Part shown: positions 1-7,673 of the stretch, one piece after another
Layout of the letters: each line of letters starts with the position of its first letter
How positions within the stretch are numbered: position 1 is the stretch's first letter
From: JABGQS01 sp963674545
GTDB lineage: Bacteria; Bacillota; Clostridia; Christensenellales; SZUA-584
Direction: 5' to 3'
Assembly: GCA_963674545.2 (NCBI GenBank)
Contig: CAXXFB010000001.1
Coordinates: 1,054,001 to 1,118,000 of the forward strand
DNA length: 64,000 bases
Program-made: the position numbers and the translations under genes
Notes under the pieces: model-generated
What the model was told of the DNA's origin: nothing
What the model saw: only the letters and a program-made list of their open reading frames with translations
The model's database searches: none

Positions 1-9
1 GTCAAATTC

Positions 10-38
10 TTGACTTATATTCTTTGTTATACTATCAT
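10..38 (+). promoter_or_regulatory. Sigma-A-type promoter for the pseudouridine-synthase-like gene
   Basis: TTGACT at 10-15, a 17-bp spacer and TATCAT at 33-38, about 30 bp upstream of the ATG at 68. The spacing is canonical and the hexamers are near consensus. Confidence 0.5.
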
Positions 39-67
39 TTATCTATATATCATTTGCGGGGTAAATT

Positions 68-994
68 ATGATTTCATATGAAGTAACAAAAGAACACGAA
101 GGCCTGCCGCTTTTTGAACTGTTAGAAGTAGTCTATCCGGATTTTTCTATCAAAAACCAGGAACGTGCATTAAAATTCGGTGATATAGATCTTAACGAGG
201 AGCCGGCATACGGAGATGAAACAGTCAGTGAAGGTGACATAGTTGATATCTACCTTTGCGGAGACCTTGTCGGAGTAGAGCTTGAACCGACCATAGTATA
301 TCAGGATGAAAACTTTGTAATAGTAGACAAACCATCCGGGCTGGATTCCATTTCTGACTACGAAGACGTTCCAAGCGCTGTTTCCAAGGTCGAAAATATA
401 ATGAAGAGCCAGGGCGAATATAACCTTGATGCGCTCATGGTTCCATATCTCGTTTACAGGCTGGGCCCTTATGAGAGCGGTCTGCTGATAATGGCCAAGC
501 ACGAGGAAGGCTATCTTTTCATGATAGAGGCTCTCAACCAGCGCAGGATCTGCCGTCACTATCTCTGTCCCGTTATAGGCATAGCGCAGGAAGAAGACGA
601 GCTTCTGGCATACTATAAAAAGAACAAAGCGATGACACACGCAAAAGTTCTGACCAAGTATGAAAAAGATGCAAAGCCTATCGTTACGAGATACAGAAAA
701 CTCAGCTCCGGCGAAACAATGTCTCTGCTGCTTGTGCGGCCTGTAACCAACGGTCTTCACCAGGCAAGGGCACATCTTGCTTTCTACGGTTTGCCCGTCC
801 TTGGCGACAACCAGTACGGAAACCGGCGCTTCAATAAGAAAGCAGGCGCCGACCAGCTTGCCATGTGCCTGCAGTCGATAACGTTCGAAACGGGCACAAA
901 CCACGATTACCAGTATCTTAACGGAATGAGGTTCGACTCTGAAGAGCTCTGTTTCCCAAAATGCGTTTATGATGAAGGTTTGATGGACTTATAG
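68..994 (+). CDS. RluA-family pseudouridine synthase-like protein lacking the catalytic Asp
   Basis: This 308-residue protein has an S4-like N-terminal segment (about residues 10-65), then an RluA-type fold. 'ENFVIVDKPSGL' matches the RluA 'VVNKPAGL' start, 'YRLGPYESGLLIMAK' sits where the family has HRLDxxTSGLLLxAK, and 'GLHQARAHLAFYGLPVLGD' matches the GRTHQIRVH region. RluA enzymes isomerise uridine to pseudouridine in rRNA or tRNA using the Asp of RLD. Here that Asp is Gly (RLG) and the preceding His is Tyr, so the normal chemistry should be lost. It may be an RNA-binding remnant or a repurposed paralogue. The ATG at 68 follows a GGGG-rich ribosome binding site. It is monocistronic, between a promoter and a terminator. 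Confidence 0.75.
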   Translation: MISYEVTKEHEGLPLFELLEVVYPDFSIKNQERALKFGDIDLNEEPAYGDETVSEGDIVDIYLCGDLVGVELEPTIVYQDENFVIVDKPSGLDSISDYEDVPSAVSKVENIMKSQGEYNLDALMVPYLVYRLGPYESGLLIMAKHEEGYLFMIEALNQRRICRHYLCPVIGIAQEEDELLAYYKKNKAMTHAKVLTKYEKDAKPIVTRYRKLSSGETMSLLLVRPVTNGLHQARAHLAFYGLPVLGDNQYGNRRFNKKAGADQLAMCLQSITFETGTNHDYQYLNGMRFDSEELCFPKCVYDEGLMDL

Positions 995-1009
995 GTCATA
1001 AAAATCAAA

Positions 1010-1036
1010 GGGGCGTGATGTCACGTCCCTTTTTTA
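1010..1036. terminator. Bidirectional rho-independent terminator between convergent genes
   Basis: GGGGCGTGA and TCACGTCCC form a 9-bp stem with a 2-nt loop and a run of six Ts on the plus strand. On the minus strand the hairpin is followed by TTTGATTTTT. It therefore serves both the plus gene ending at 994 and the minus gene ending at 1070. Confidence 0.8.
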
Positions 1037-1069
1037 GTCTGTGCTCTCTATAATTCCAGCCTTACCTAT

Positions 1070-3073
1070 TCAATCTGTGTATCCCCCGTTCACATATATC
1101 TCTGCCGGAATTGGTTTATAATTCACCGATTCATATAAAACAGGTTCTTTATTATCAGTATATCTATCGCACCATACAACAGCCTGAGTTATGCTGGTGC
1201 TTTCAATATACGTAACTGCCTCTCCCTCAGGTATAGCTTCACCATTCGGCAGTGTTGTTTTATTGTAATGATATATCGGATCCGGCAGATCATTGCTTAT
1301 GATATCTACCGTTAATTCAACGCTGTATACAGCCCCTGTCCCACTTCTTGGTATCAACACCTCGCAATTTACGTAACCGCCCATGGTTTTCGTTTCAATG
1401 ATTATATCAAAATCATATGGATTCGTTATCTCTATATCTCCTCCCGTTTCACTAAACACCACATCGAGCCCCGCAGGCAGACCGTAAGGCGCCGAAATAT
1501 TATGTGTCACTTCAGCTACTTCCATCTGCGCTTTTACCGCTGCTATGTAGATTGCCGTTGCTGCAGTGCTGGGGCTGCATCCATATGATTTATCATTCAT
1601 TTCCGAAATATCTTTAGCAGCAATCTCTGCATCACCTTTGCCATCATAGCCCACCAGTTCTCTAAGCGAAACCTTTTCTCCCGGCATTATCTCAATCGAC
1701 TCAATCATGGATAGCACCCTATAGAACTCCTTAGAGCTATCATTTTCACAGTCCGTATATTGAATTTGCGCGTCGCTTAATATAGCAAGATTTCTTAAGG
1801 CAAGTTCTCCAGGTGTGTCCTCAAATTCAGCAGTTTCATTATCTTCAGTATCCTGCTGCACATCCGTGCTATTTTCATCTTCACTTTCTCCAGTATCTTG
1901 CTGTTCTTCTGTCTGTTGAGTTGTCACTTCCTGCATTTTCTCTTCATCTGTGACTTCATCAGTTGTGCCTGTTGTACACCCTGTTATTGCAATACCAACA
2001 ACTAATATTATCGCAAGTACAGCGATGACCGGCTTGTTCTTCTTATATTTTGTAATCATAGTTAGTCTCCTTTTAATGCTTGCCCTGCTCATAAAAAGCG
2101 CCATCGCCAGCCTGGGGTGCCTGCTGTTCACATTCTTCGCAAGCTTCAGCAGAGTGTCCGCATAGCTCTTGCGCTGCCACGCTTCCATCTTGCGGAGCAC
2201 CTTCGAATCGCACATCACTTCCATGTCTTTTCTGAATAAAGCAAACACCACCCATACCACCGGATTGAACCAGTGGATTATATTCACTAAGGTAAGCACA
2301 AAGCTAAGCAGCGTGTCGTGCCTCTTTATATGTGACATCTCGTGCATTATCACATCTTTTTTCTGTTGTGTGCTAAGCTCCTCGAATGTCTCCGGCGATA
2401 TAAGCAGCTTCGGTCTAATTATTCCGCAGACTGCCACATTGTTTATCTCGCTCATGCGTACTGCACGAATCTTTTTCTTTATGCCAAACTCTTCCGCACA
2501 CTGCCTTATAATCTCATCAAGCCCCGGCAGGTCATAGTCTCTGTTTCTTCTCACTTTGCTCATAAACACCGTATTGCTGATAAAGATTACAAATGCCAGC
2601 GCAGCCATTCCCGCTATCCATAAGTATGCAGCCAATTGCCAGTAATCTATGCTTTTCGGCTGCGCTTCTTGCCCCGCTGATATAATGCTTTGAATTCCTG
2701 CTGATGTTTCAGAAGTAGTCAAATCTGTGTTTTCTTCAGTTGCAAATGTTTCCTGTTCTTGTCCGCTGTCTGATAAATGCACAGAAACTTCCTGCTGCTC
2801 TTCAGCAGTAGTAAAACTTGCATACCCCGGTTCGATGTAGTCTTCATATGCCGCTGTTTGCACCTGCTTCAGCCCATCCGGTATAAGGTTCATAACGCTT
2901 GCCTGGCTCTCGATGCTTACAGGCACCACTAGCCTTGCCACCAGCAGCGCAAGCATAAGAGTATGTGCCGCAGTCTGCCTGCTCCCGATTATCGCCCTAA
3001 CCGCCAGTACCATAATACCAAGCGCCACAGCGCCCATCGACATAGATAACACTGTCCTGAATATTTCGCTCAT
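1070..3073 (-). CDS. BlaR1/MecR1-type M56 metallopeptidase sensor with a VanW-like C-terminal domain
   Basis: 667 residues. The N-terminal half is a BlaR1/M56 membrane protease: TM helices near residues 5-30, 35-55 and 147-170, zinc motif HEMSH at 244-248 in 'IMHEMSHIKRHD', the 'HWFNPVVWVV' membrane segment, and a last TM near 348-365 that ends in 'AITGC', a lipobox-like Cys at 366. An acidic Thr/Gln linker (about 370-420) leads to a domain at about 450-575 resembling VanW ('MPGEKVSLRELVG', 'YGCSPSTAATAIYIAA', 'GLPAGLDVVF'). Classical BlaR1 has a penicillin-binding domain there. In known systems ligand sensing triggers M56 proteolysis and BlaI inactivation. The gene lies 9 bp after blaI, so it is cotranscribed. 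The ligand is unknown; no beta-lactamase is nearby. Confidence 0.85.
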   Translation of the reverse strand: MSEIFRTVLSMSMGAVALGIMVLAVRAIIGSRQTAAHTLMLALLVARLVVPVSIESQASVMNLIPDGLKQVQTAAYEDYIEPGYASFTTAEEQQEVSVHLSDSGQEQETFATEENTDLTTSETSAGIQSIISAGQEAQPKSIDYWQLAAYLWIAGMAALAFVIFISNTVFMSKVRRNRDYDLPGLDEIIRQCAEEFGIKKKIRAVRMSEINNVAVCGIIRPKLLISPETFEELSTQQKKDVIMHEMSHIKRHDTLLSFVLTLVNIIHWFNPVVWVVFALFRKDMEVMCDSKVLRKMEAWQRKSYADTLLKLAKNVNSRHPRLAMALFMSRASIKRRLTMITKYKKNKPVIAVLAIILVVGIAITGCTTGTTDEVTDEEKMQEVTTQQTEEQQDTGESEDENSTDVQQDTEDNETAEFEDTPGELALRNLAILSDAQIQYTDCENDSSKEFYRVLSMIESIEIMPGEKVSLRELVGYDGKGDAEIAAKDISEMNDKSYGCSPSTAATAIYIAAVKAQMEVAEVTHNISAPYGLPAGLDVVFSETGGDIEITNPYDFDIIIETKTMGGYVNCEVLIPRSGTGAVYSVELTVDIISNDLPDPIYHYNKTTLPNGEAIPEGEAVTYIESTSITQAVVWCDRYTDNKEPVLYESVNYKPIPAEIYVNGGYTD

Positions 3074-3082
3074 TTTGCGCTC

Positions 3083-3445
3083 CTATTTCATACCGTCGAG
3101 CATCTTCTTTAATTCTTCGATTTCTTCATTCGACAGTTCTTCGTTCTCAATGTATCCTTTTATGAGCATGTTAACAGAACCCTCATATACCCTTTGCAGG
3201 AACATATCAGTTTCTTTCTTTACTATCTCGCTCTCGTCGACCAACGGATAATACATCATTACTTTTTCTTGCTTGACACCGATAGCCCGCTTCTTTACAA
3301 GCCTTCTTACCATCGTAAGTATAGTACTCTGCGACCAGTCTGTCTTTGCGCTTACGTTCTTAACGATATCGTTGCCGCTCTGGGGTGAGCTCTCCCACAA
3401 AGCTTTCATAACATACCATTCACTTTCACCGATCTTTGGTGCCAT
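3083..3445 (-). CDS. BlaI/MecI/CopY-family winged-helix repressor
   Basis: 120 residues with the Penicillinase_R layout: 'IGESEWYVMKALW' opening helix, winged helix to about residue 75 ('WSQSTILTMVRRLVKKRAIG'), and a C-terminal dimerisation helix ending 'EEIEELKKMLDGMK'. Such repressors bind dyads as dimers and are inactivated after activation of the partner M56 protease, here the gene 9 bp downstream. AAAGGAG precedes the ATG. The promoter contains tandem TGTAAT/TTACA dyads covering the -10 region, so autoregulation is expected. Confidence 0.92.
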   Translation of the reverse strand: MAPKIGESEWYVMKALWESSPQSGNDIVKNVSAKTDWSQSTILTMVRRLVKKRAIGVKQEKVMMYYPLVDESEIVKKETDMFLQRVYEGSVNMLIKGYIENEELSNEEIEELKKMLDGMK

Positions 3446-3468
3446 AGTGATGCTCCTTTACTATAATC

Positions 3469-3514
3469 TGTAATATTACATTGTAATGTTACATCGTAAC
3501 ATCTGCTTTGTCAA
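3469..3514 (-). promoter_or_regulatory. Promoter and tandem operator of the blaI/blaR1-VanW pair
   Basis: TTGACA at 3514-3509, 17-bp spacer, weak -10 TAACAT at 3491-3486. From 3469 to 3500 lie 13-bp-period dyads: the perfect palindrome TGTAATATTACA (3469-3480), then ATTACATTGTAAT (3475-3487), then GTTACATCGTAAC (3488-3500). The half-site TTACA/TGTAA resembles the known BlaI operator core TACANNTGTA. Confidence 0.75.
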
Positions 3515-3576
3515 TACCTTTTTTATTTTTCTTCAAAAAGAAAAGATGCGCTTTGTATGCACATCCTTCATAAAAG

Positions 3577-4367
3577 TTATTTTCTCGCCGCAACCAGTGT
3601 CCTTGGGCTAATGCGCGGCTCATCTTCAGTCAAACCAGCCGTTTCCAGAATCCTTTTTCTTCCCTCCTCTGTTCCCCATTCCTCATCAAAGTTCTTTGCC
3701 ATCCACACAGGTCCCATCACACCAATTACTTTTATATCATTAAATCCGGCTGATGCTGTTTCTTTTATCAGTTCATCTGGATGATGAAAGTACCATATGT
3801 CGTCCTCTGCGAACTGCCTTTTAAGCATTCTTTTTGTCTTGTCATAATACTCATCGTTCCAAAACTCACCGCTCTGCAGCGCATAAAAAAGCGAAGCATA
3901 TTTTGTTATGCCAACACCAATAAAAACACCGTCTTTTTTCAGCACCCTTCTCGCTTCTGATAAAGCCATGAGCCTGTCTTCTTCTTTTACAAGATGATAC
4001 AGCGGTCCGTGAACTAACACAGCATCAAAGCAGCTGTTATTAAATTCTAGCTTTCTTGCATCACCAACAGTCAGCGATGCGATTTTTTTCTCTGCCATTC
4101 TGTTTTCTTTTTTTGCCGTTTCGATATGTTTTGGTGTAAGATCAACCAGATGTGTTTCATACCCCTTTTCTGCAAGCCAGAACGAATATACACCTGTTGC
4201 TCCGCCGATATCGCACACTTTTGCAGGCGGTTTTGGAAAATATCTTTCGATTAGTTCTTTGGTTCTGTAGAGTTCAAAAGACCCTATTCCTTTTGCAGTC
4301 CTTGTCTTTTCCTCATAGCCTTCGTAAAAACCTACAACATTTTTCGTTATATCTCTGTTTGCCCCAT
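3577..4367 (-). pseudogene. Class I SAM-dependent methyltransferase with an N-terminal frameshift
   Basis: The uninterrupted frame carries a SAM-binding motif I 'VCDIGGATGVYSFWLAEKG', then 'DAVLVHGPLYHLV' and 'EARRVLKKDGVFI', typical of Methyltransf_11/25-like enzymes. Its only early start codon is a GTG at 4218, inside motif I, with no ribosome binding site. A well-placed AAGGAG plus ATG lies at 4367 in another frame and reads MGQTEI then stops (TAA). Dropping two bases from ATATAACG (giving ATAACG) would join MGQTEI to TKNVVGFYEGYEEK and restore a full-length protein of about 262 residues. The shift lies in an AT dinucleotide repeat, so it may be a mutation, a sequencing error or phase variation. 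The substrate is unknown. Confidence 0.65.
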
Positions 4368-4393
4368 CTTAATTCTCCTTATTTTTTCTTAAC

Positions 4394-4422
4394 ATTGTAA
4401 AAAAATAACTATTTTTTGTCAA
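4394..4422 (-). promoter_or_regulatory. Sigma-A promoter for the methyltransferase locus
   Basis: TTGACA at 4422-4417, 17-bp spacer and TACAAT at 4399-4394, about 30 bp upstream of the AAGGAG/ATG at 4367. This supports 4367 as the original start. Confidence 0.7.
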
Positions 4423-4542
4423 GCCGCTCTTTATTGCTTCCATAGTTTTTATGACTAAAACAGTTTAATTCCATATTCACTTGTGATATATTATGATAGT
4501 CAATATGTGCCGTACCCGGCATGCATTTCGAGGAGGTTTATC

Positions 4543-5655
4543 ATGAAGATCACTAAGCAAAACGAAAGCATAATCTGGACAAACCCGACCCCTGTACTCA
4601 ACTCTAGACACAGCTATTTCCCGTTTGCGTGCGAGCTCGACAACGGCGATATACTCGCTACTCACCAGATGGGTGAAGCGTTCGAGAGCGTCAACGGCAC
4701 GACCCGCCTGTGCATCAGCCATGACAAAGGTAAGACTTTCGAGCTTCTGCCTGTGTTTTATAACAAGACCGGACAGGATATCCCGACTACTGACTCTCTT
4801 AAAGCCACCAATGTGGGCGGCGGCAGAGTCGCCATGATAGGCTATGAATACGAGCGTCCCGACCCCAGCCAGCCGATAGGCAACCCCGAAACGGGCGGAG
4901 TGCAAAACTCGTATATTATATTTCTAATATCAAACGACAACGGCAAGACGTGGTCAGTACCGCAGCGTGTGCCGTCAACGTTCAAAGGACCGATAGAAGC
5001 TTCAGCGCCTCTGACCGTGCTTCAGAACGGCGACTGGGTAACGCCTATAACCTCATTCATAACATGGGAAGGAGTTCGCCTGGAGCCGTCCTGCGGACGT
5101 CTGCTGCGTACCAGCGACGAAGGCAAGACGTGGAACGACGACGTTATATGTATGGACATGGGCGAAAACGTGTCGGCATATGAACAGCGCCTGTGCCAGC
5201 TAGAAAATAGCGGCAGTCTCGTCAACATAGCATGGTGCGAAGACCTCGTCACCGGCGAATCGTTCAACAATCAATATACTATATCCTACGACAACGGACA
5301 GAGCTTTGAAGGGCCGTTCGACACCGGCATTTTCGGGCAGGCTTCCAGCGTCTGCGCCATCGGCGAAGACAGGCTGCTGGCTCTGCACGCTATGCGTAAA
5401 GGTACAGACCGCCCGGGTATCTATGCCTATGTGGTCAATCTTGAAAACGGCAAGTGGGATATAGAAACAGAAAAAGTCATTTGGGAGCCGGACACACCAA
5501 TCATCAAAAGCGAGAATGCAGCTGCTGTATTTGCATATCTTAAGTTCGGGCAGCCGGGCGCAATCATGCTCTCGGACGGCAGCATACTTACTACGCACTG
5601 GACTATCGAGAACGGACAGGGTAAGACGATCGCTATGAAACTGGATATAAAGTAA
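4543..5655 (+). CDS. Sialidase/neuraminidase-family BNR-repeat protein, predicted cytoplasmic
   Basis: The ATG at 4543 follows AGGAGG and gives 370 residues; an upstream in-frame ATG at 4483 has no ribosome binding site. Four Asp-box motifs (S/T-x-D-x-G-x-T/S-x-F/W) are visible: 'SHDKGKTF', 'SNDNGKTW', 'TSDEGKTW' and 'SYDNGQSF'. They mark a six-bladed beta-propeller of the exo-sialidase superfamily, which hydrolyses terminal sialic acids or related sugars. There is no signal peptide, so it would act on imported oligosaccharides. The gene lies 9 bp upstream of diaminopropionate ammonia-lyase and is probably cotranscribed. Asp boxes are not diagnostic of substrate, so true sialidase activity is uncertain. 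Confidence 0.82.
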   Translation: MKITKQNESIIWTNPTPVLNSRHSYFPFACELDNGDILATHQMGEAFESVNGTTRLCISHDKGKTFELLPVFYNKTGQDIPTTDSLKATNVGGGRVAMIGYEYERPDPSQPIGNPETGGVQNSYIIFLISNDNGKTWSVPQRVPSTFKGPIEASAPLTVLQNGDWVTPITSFITWEGVRLEPSCGRLLRTSDEGKTWNDDVICMDMGENVSAYEQRLCQLENSGSLVNIAWCEDLVTGESFNNQYTISYDNGQSFEGPFDTGIFGQASSVCAIGEDRLLALHAMRKGTDRPGIYAYVVNLENGKWDIETEKVIWEPDTPIIKSENAAAVFAYLKFGQPGAIMLSDGSILTTHWTIENGQGKTIAMKLDIK

Positions 5656-5664
5656 GGATAGAAG

Positions 5665-6849
5665 ATGAAACGAATAGAGTACGTTGAAAACAAACTGAAA
5701 ACGGACGAGCCTAGCGAATACACATCTCTGTTTGGCGAAGAAACGCTGGCAAAGACGACGGCGTTCCACCGCTCTATGGGTGAAAAGTACACCATCACAC
5801 CGCTGAGACACTTAAAGAACCTGGCAGAGCGCCTCGGCCTTGGCGATATCTACCTCAAAGACGAGTCCCAGCGCCATCCGCTCAAAGCGTTCAAGCTGCT
5901 GGGTGGCTCTTATGCTGTCGCTAACTTTTTGTGTTCTCAGCTCGGTAAAGACATCGCTGATACTACCTTTGAAGAGCTGAAGGACAACGGGCTTAGCTTC
6001 ACGTTCGTGGCTGCTTCGGACGGCAACCATGGCAAATCTGTGGCGTGGTCTGCGCACGAGTTCGGCCAGGGCTGTATAGTCTACATGCCCAAAGGTACAG
6101 TACCGGATAGGGTCTCTGCTATAGAGCAGTTCGGCGCAAAGGTTATAGTCACGGAAACCAACTACGACGGCTGCGTGGACATAGTAAACGAGCTATGTGA
6201 GCAAAACGAAACGTACATCGCCATCCCCGACACCGGGCAGGCAATAGATGAACAAGTACCGCTGCACGTCATGCAGGGCTATGCGACTATGTTCGTCGAG
6301 GTCATGGAACAGCTGGGCGGCGTCATCCCCACCCACGTGTTCCTGCAGGCAGGCGTGGGCAGCTTCGCTTCCGCAATGACTGCGTGCCTTGCAAACAAAT
6401 ATAAAGACAACTTACCCAAAATATTCATAATGGAGCCGCACAACGCAAACTGTTTCTTTGCCTCCGGCAAAGCTGCAGACGGCAAAGCGCACAGCGTGGG
6501 CGGCGAGATGGACAGTATAATGGCGGGGCTTTCGTGCGGCGTGCCCAACCCGCTTGCGTGGGAGATTATAAAGCACTCTGCGACAGGCTTTGTTTCCGCA
6601 GACGACACCATCACGGCTAACGGTATGCGAATACTTGCAGCGCCCCTCCCCGGTGACCCTGCCGTTACGGCGGGCGAATCGGGCGCGGTCGGCACAGGCG
6701 TTATAGAGTACGTCATGCGTGCGGACGAAGAGCTGCAAAGCGCACTAGGCCTTGATAGAAACAGCGTCGTGCTCCTCTTCTCCACCGAAGGCGACACCGA
6801 CACGCAGAACTACCGTGAGGTGGTGTGGCACGGCAAGTTTGGGGAATAG
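5665..6849 (+). CDS. dpaL: Diaminopropionate ammonia-lyase
   Basis: 394 residues, the usual length for the PLP enzyme (YgeX/DpaL) that converts 2,3-diaminopropionate to pyruvate and two ammonia. Family motifs are in order: 'TPLRHL', the PLP-lysine segment 'HPLKAFKLLGGSYAV' (Lys77), 'AASDGNHGKSVAW' with the Asp that acts as second base near 119, 'GGEMDSIMAGLSCG', and C-terminal 'STEGDTDTQNYREVVWHG'. It has an AAGGATAGAAG ribosome binding site, lies 9 bp after the sialidase-like gene and is followed by a strong terminator. It probably serves amino-acid catabolism for nitrogen and pyruvate. A decayed copy of its 3' end lies at 8911-8985. Confidence 0.93.
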   Translation: MKRIEYVENKLKTDEPSEYTSLFGEETLAKTTAFHRSMGEKYTITPLRHLKNLAERLGLGDIYLKDESQRHPLKAFKLLGGSYAVANFLCSQLGKDIADTTFEELKDNGLSFTFVAASDGNHGKSVAWSAHEFGQGCIVYMPKGTVPDRVSAIEQFGAKVIVTETNYDGCVDIVNELCEQNETYIAIPDTGQAIDEQVPLHVMQGYATMFVEVMEQLGGVIPTHVFLQAGVGSFASAMTACLANKYKDNLPKIFIMEPHNANCFFASGKAADGKAHSVGGEMDSIMAGLSCGVPNPLAWEIIKHSATGFVSADDTITANGMRILAAPLPGDPAVTAGESGAVGTGVIEYVMRADEELQSALGLDRNSVVLLFSTEGDTDTQNYREVVWHGKFGE

Positions 6850-6860
6850 AATGGTATAAG

Positions 6861-6898
6861 AAAAGCCGCATCGGTTGAGAAACTGGTGCGGCTTTTTT
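6861..6898. terminator. Terminator between dpaL and the convergent pspA-like gene
   Basis: AAAAGCCGCA (6861-6870) pairs with TGCGGCTTTT (6887-6896) and is followed by Ts on the plus strand. On the minus strand the hairpin ends in GCGGCTTTTCTT, so it may also act in that direction. Confidence 0.78.
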
Positions 6899-6930
6899 GT
6901 TTTATTTAACTGAAAACGCTTTTACGCCTG

Positions 6931-7608
6931 TTAAAGCCCCATTTCTTTCTTCATCCTGTCAAGCTCTTCGTCTACCGAAGCAGTACCCTTGGCGGCGTAT
7001 TTCTTCTCAAGCTCTCTGGCATCGTCGATTGGTTCTTCATTCAACTCAGCCATAGACGTGGCTTCGTCCAGCATGCGGTCCGCTTTTTCTTCCATACGCT
7101 TGAAAGCGCCCATTGCGCTCTCGGACTCCGCCGCAGTCGAAGTAGCTTTGTTGATTGTCTCCTGTGTTTTGGCGACGGCGACTTTTGCCTTGACCATCTC
7201 TCTGCGTGCTTTTAGCGCTTCGATATCGTCAGTCAGTTTGTCGTGCATCTGCCTCATCTTTGCGGCGTTTTCGCTGGCTGCGGCATATGCGGTCTTCAGC
7301 CCTGCGCCCGTCGCTTCAAGCTCCTGCTTCTTGCTGATGAACACACGTGCGTCAGCGTCTTCGCCGGCCTGCAGCGCTTTCTTCGCAAACTCGTTGTACT
7401 TCACAACTTCCGCTTCGTTCTCGTCCACAAGCCTCTTAGTGCGCTTCTCTTCCGCCATCACGCCGGCAGTCTCACGCTTCACCTCGGCCAGGTCCTCCAT
7501 AAGGTCACGCATGTACTGGTCTATCATCTTTGCCGGGTCTTCCATATTATCGATTGCTGCATTGACGTTAGCTTTGATAATATCGCCGAATCTCGCTAAT
7601 ATACCCAT
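6931..7608 (-). CDS. PspA/IM30 (Vipp1)-family envelope-stress protein
   Basis: 225 residues, almost entirely helical coiled coil and highly charged. The start 'MGILARFGDIIKANVNAAID' and 'EDPAKMIDQYMRDLMEDLAEV' are characteristic of PspA/IM30, whose amphipathic first helix binds stressed membrane and whose coiled coils build ESCRT-III-like rods. AAGGAG precedes the ATG. The gene lies 65 bp downstream of the Gly/Ser-rich membrane protein and is probably cotranscribed with it. It is expected on the inner face of the cytoplasmic membrane. No PspF-type activator is visible. Confidence 0.9.
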   Translation of the reverse strand: MGILARFGDIIKANVNAAIDNMEDPAKMIDQYMRDLMEDLAEVKRETAGVMAEEKRTKRLVDENEAEVVKYNEFAKKALQAGEDADARVFISKKQELEATGAGLKTAYAAASENAAKMRQMHDKLTDDIEALKARREMVKAKVAVAKTQETINKATSTAAESESAMGAFKRMEEKADRMLDEATSMAELNEEPIDDARELEKKYAAKGTASVDEELDRMKKEMGL

Positions 7609-7673
7609 ATTCTTATCTCCTTATCTTTATTGATACACTGTTTGCAAACAGCGCTTAAACAACATAGTCTGCC

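Noticed and set aside
170..904. 244-codon minus-strand open frame
   Set aside because: Antisense to the pseudouridine-synthase-like gene, which has promoter, ribosome binding site, terminator and family similarity.
1070..3445. Beta-lactam resistance operon
   Set aside because: BlaI/BlaR1 homology is clear, but no beta-lactamase or penicillin-binding domain is present in this pair or the other three; the sensor C-termini are VanW-like or lipoprotein-like.
4483..4542. Upstream start for the sialidase-like protein
   Set aside because: The ATG at 4483 has no ribosome binding site and adds 20 residues unlike the family; the ATG at 4543 follows AGGAGG.
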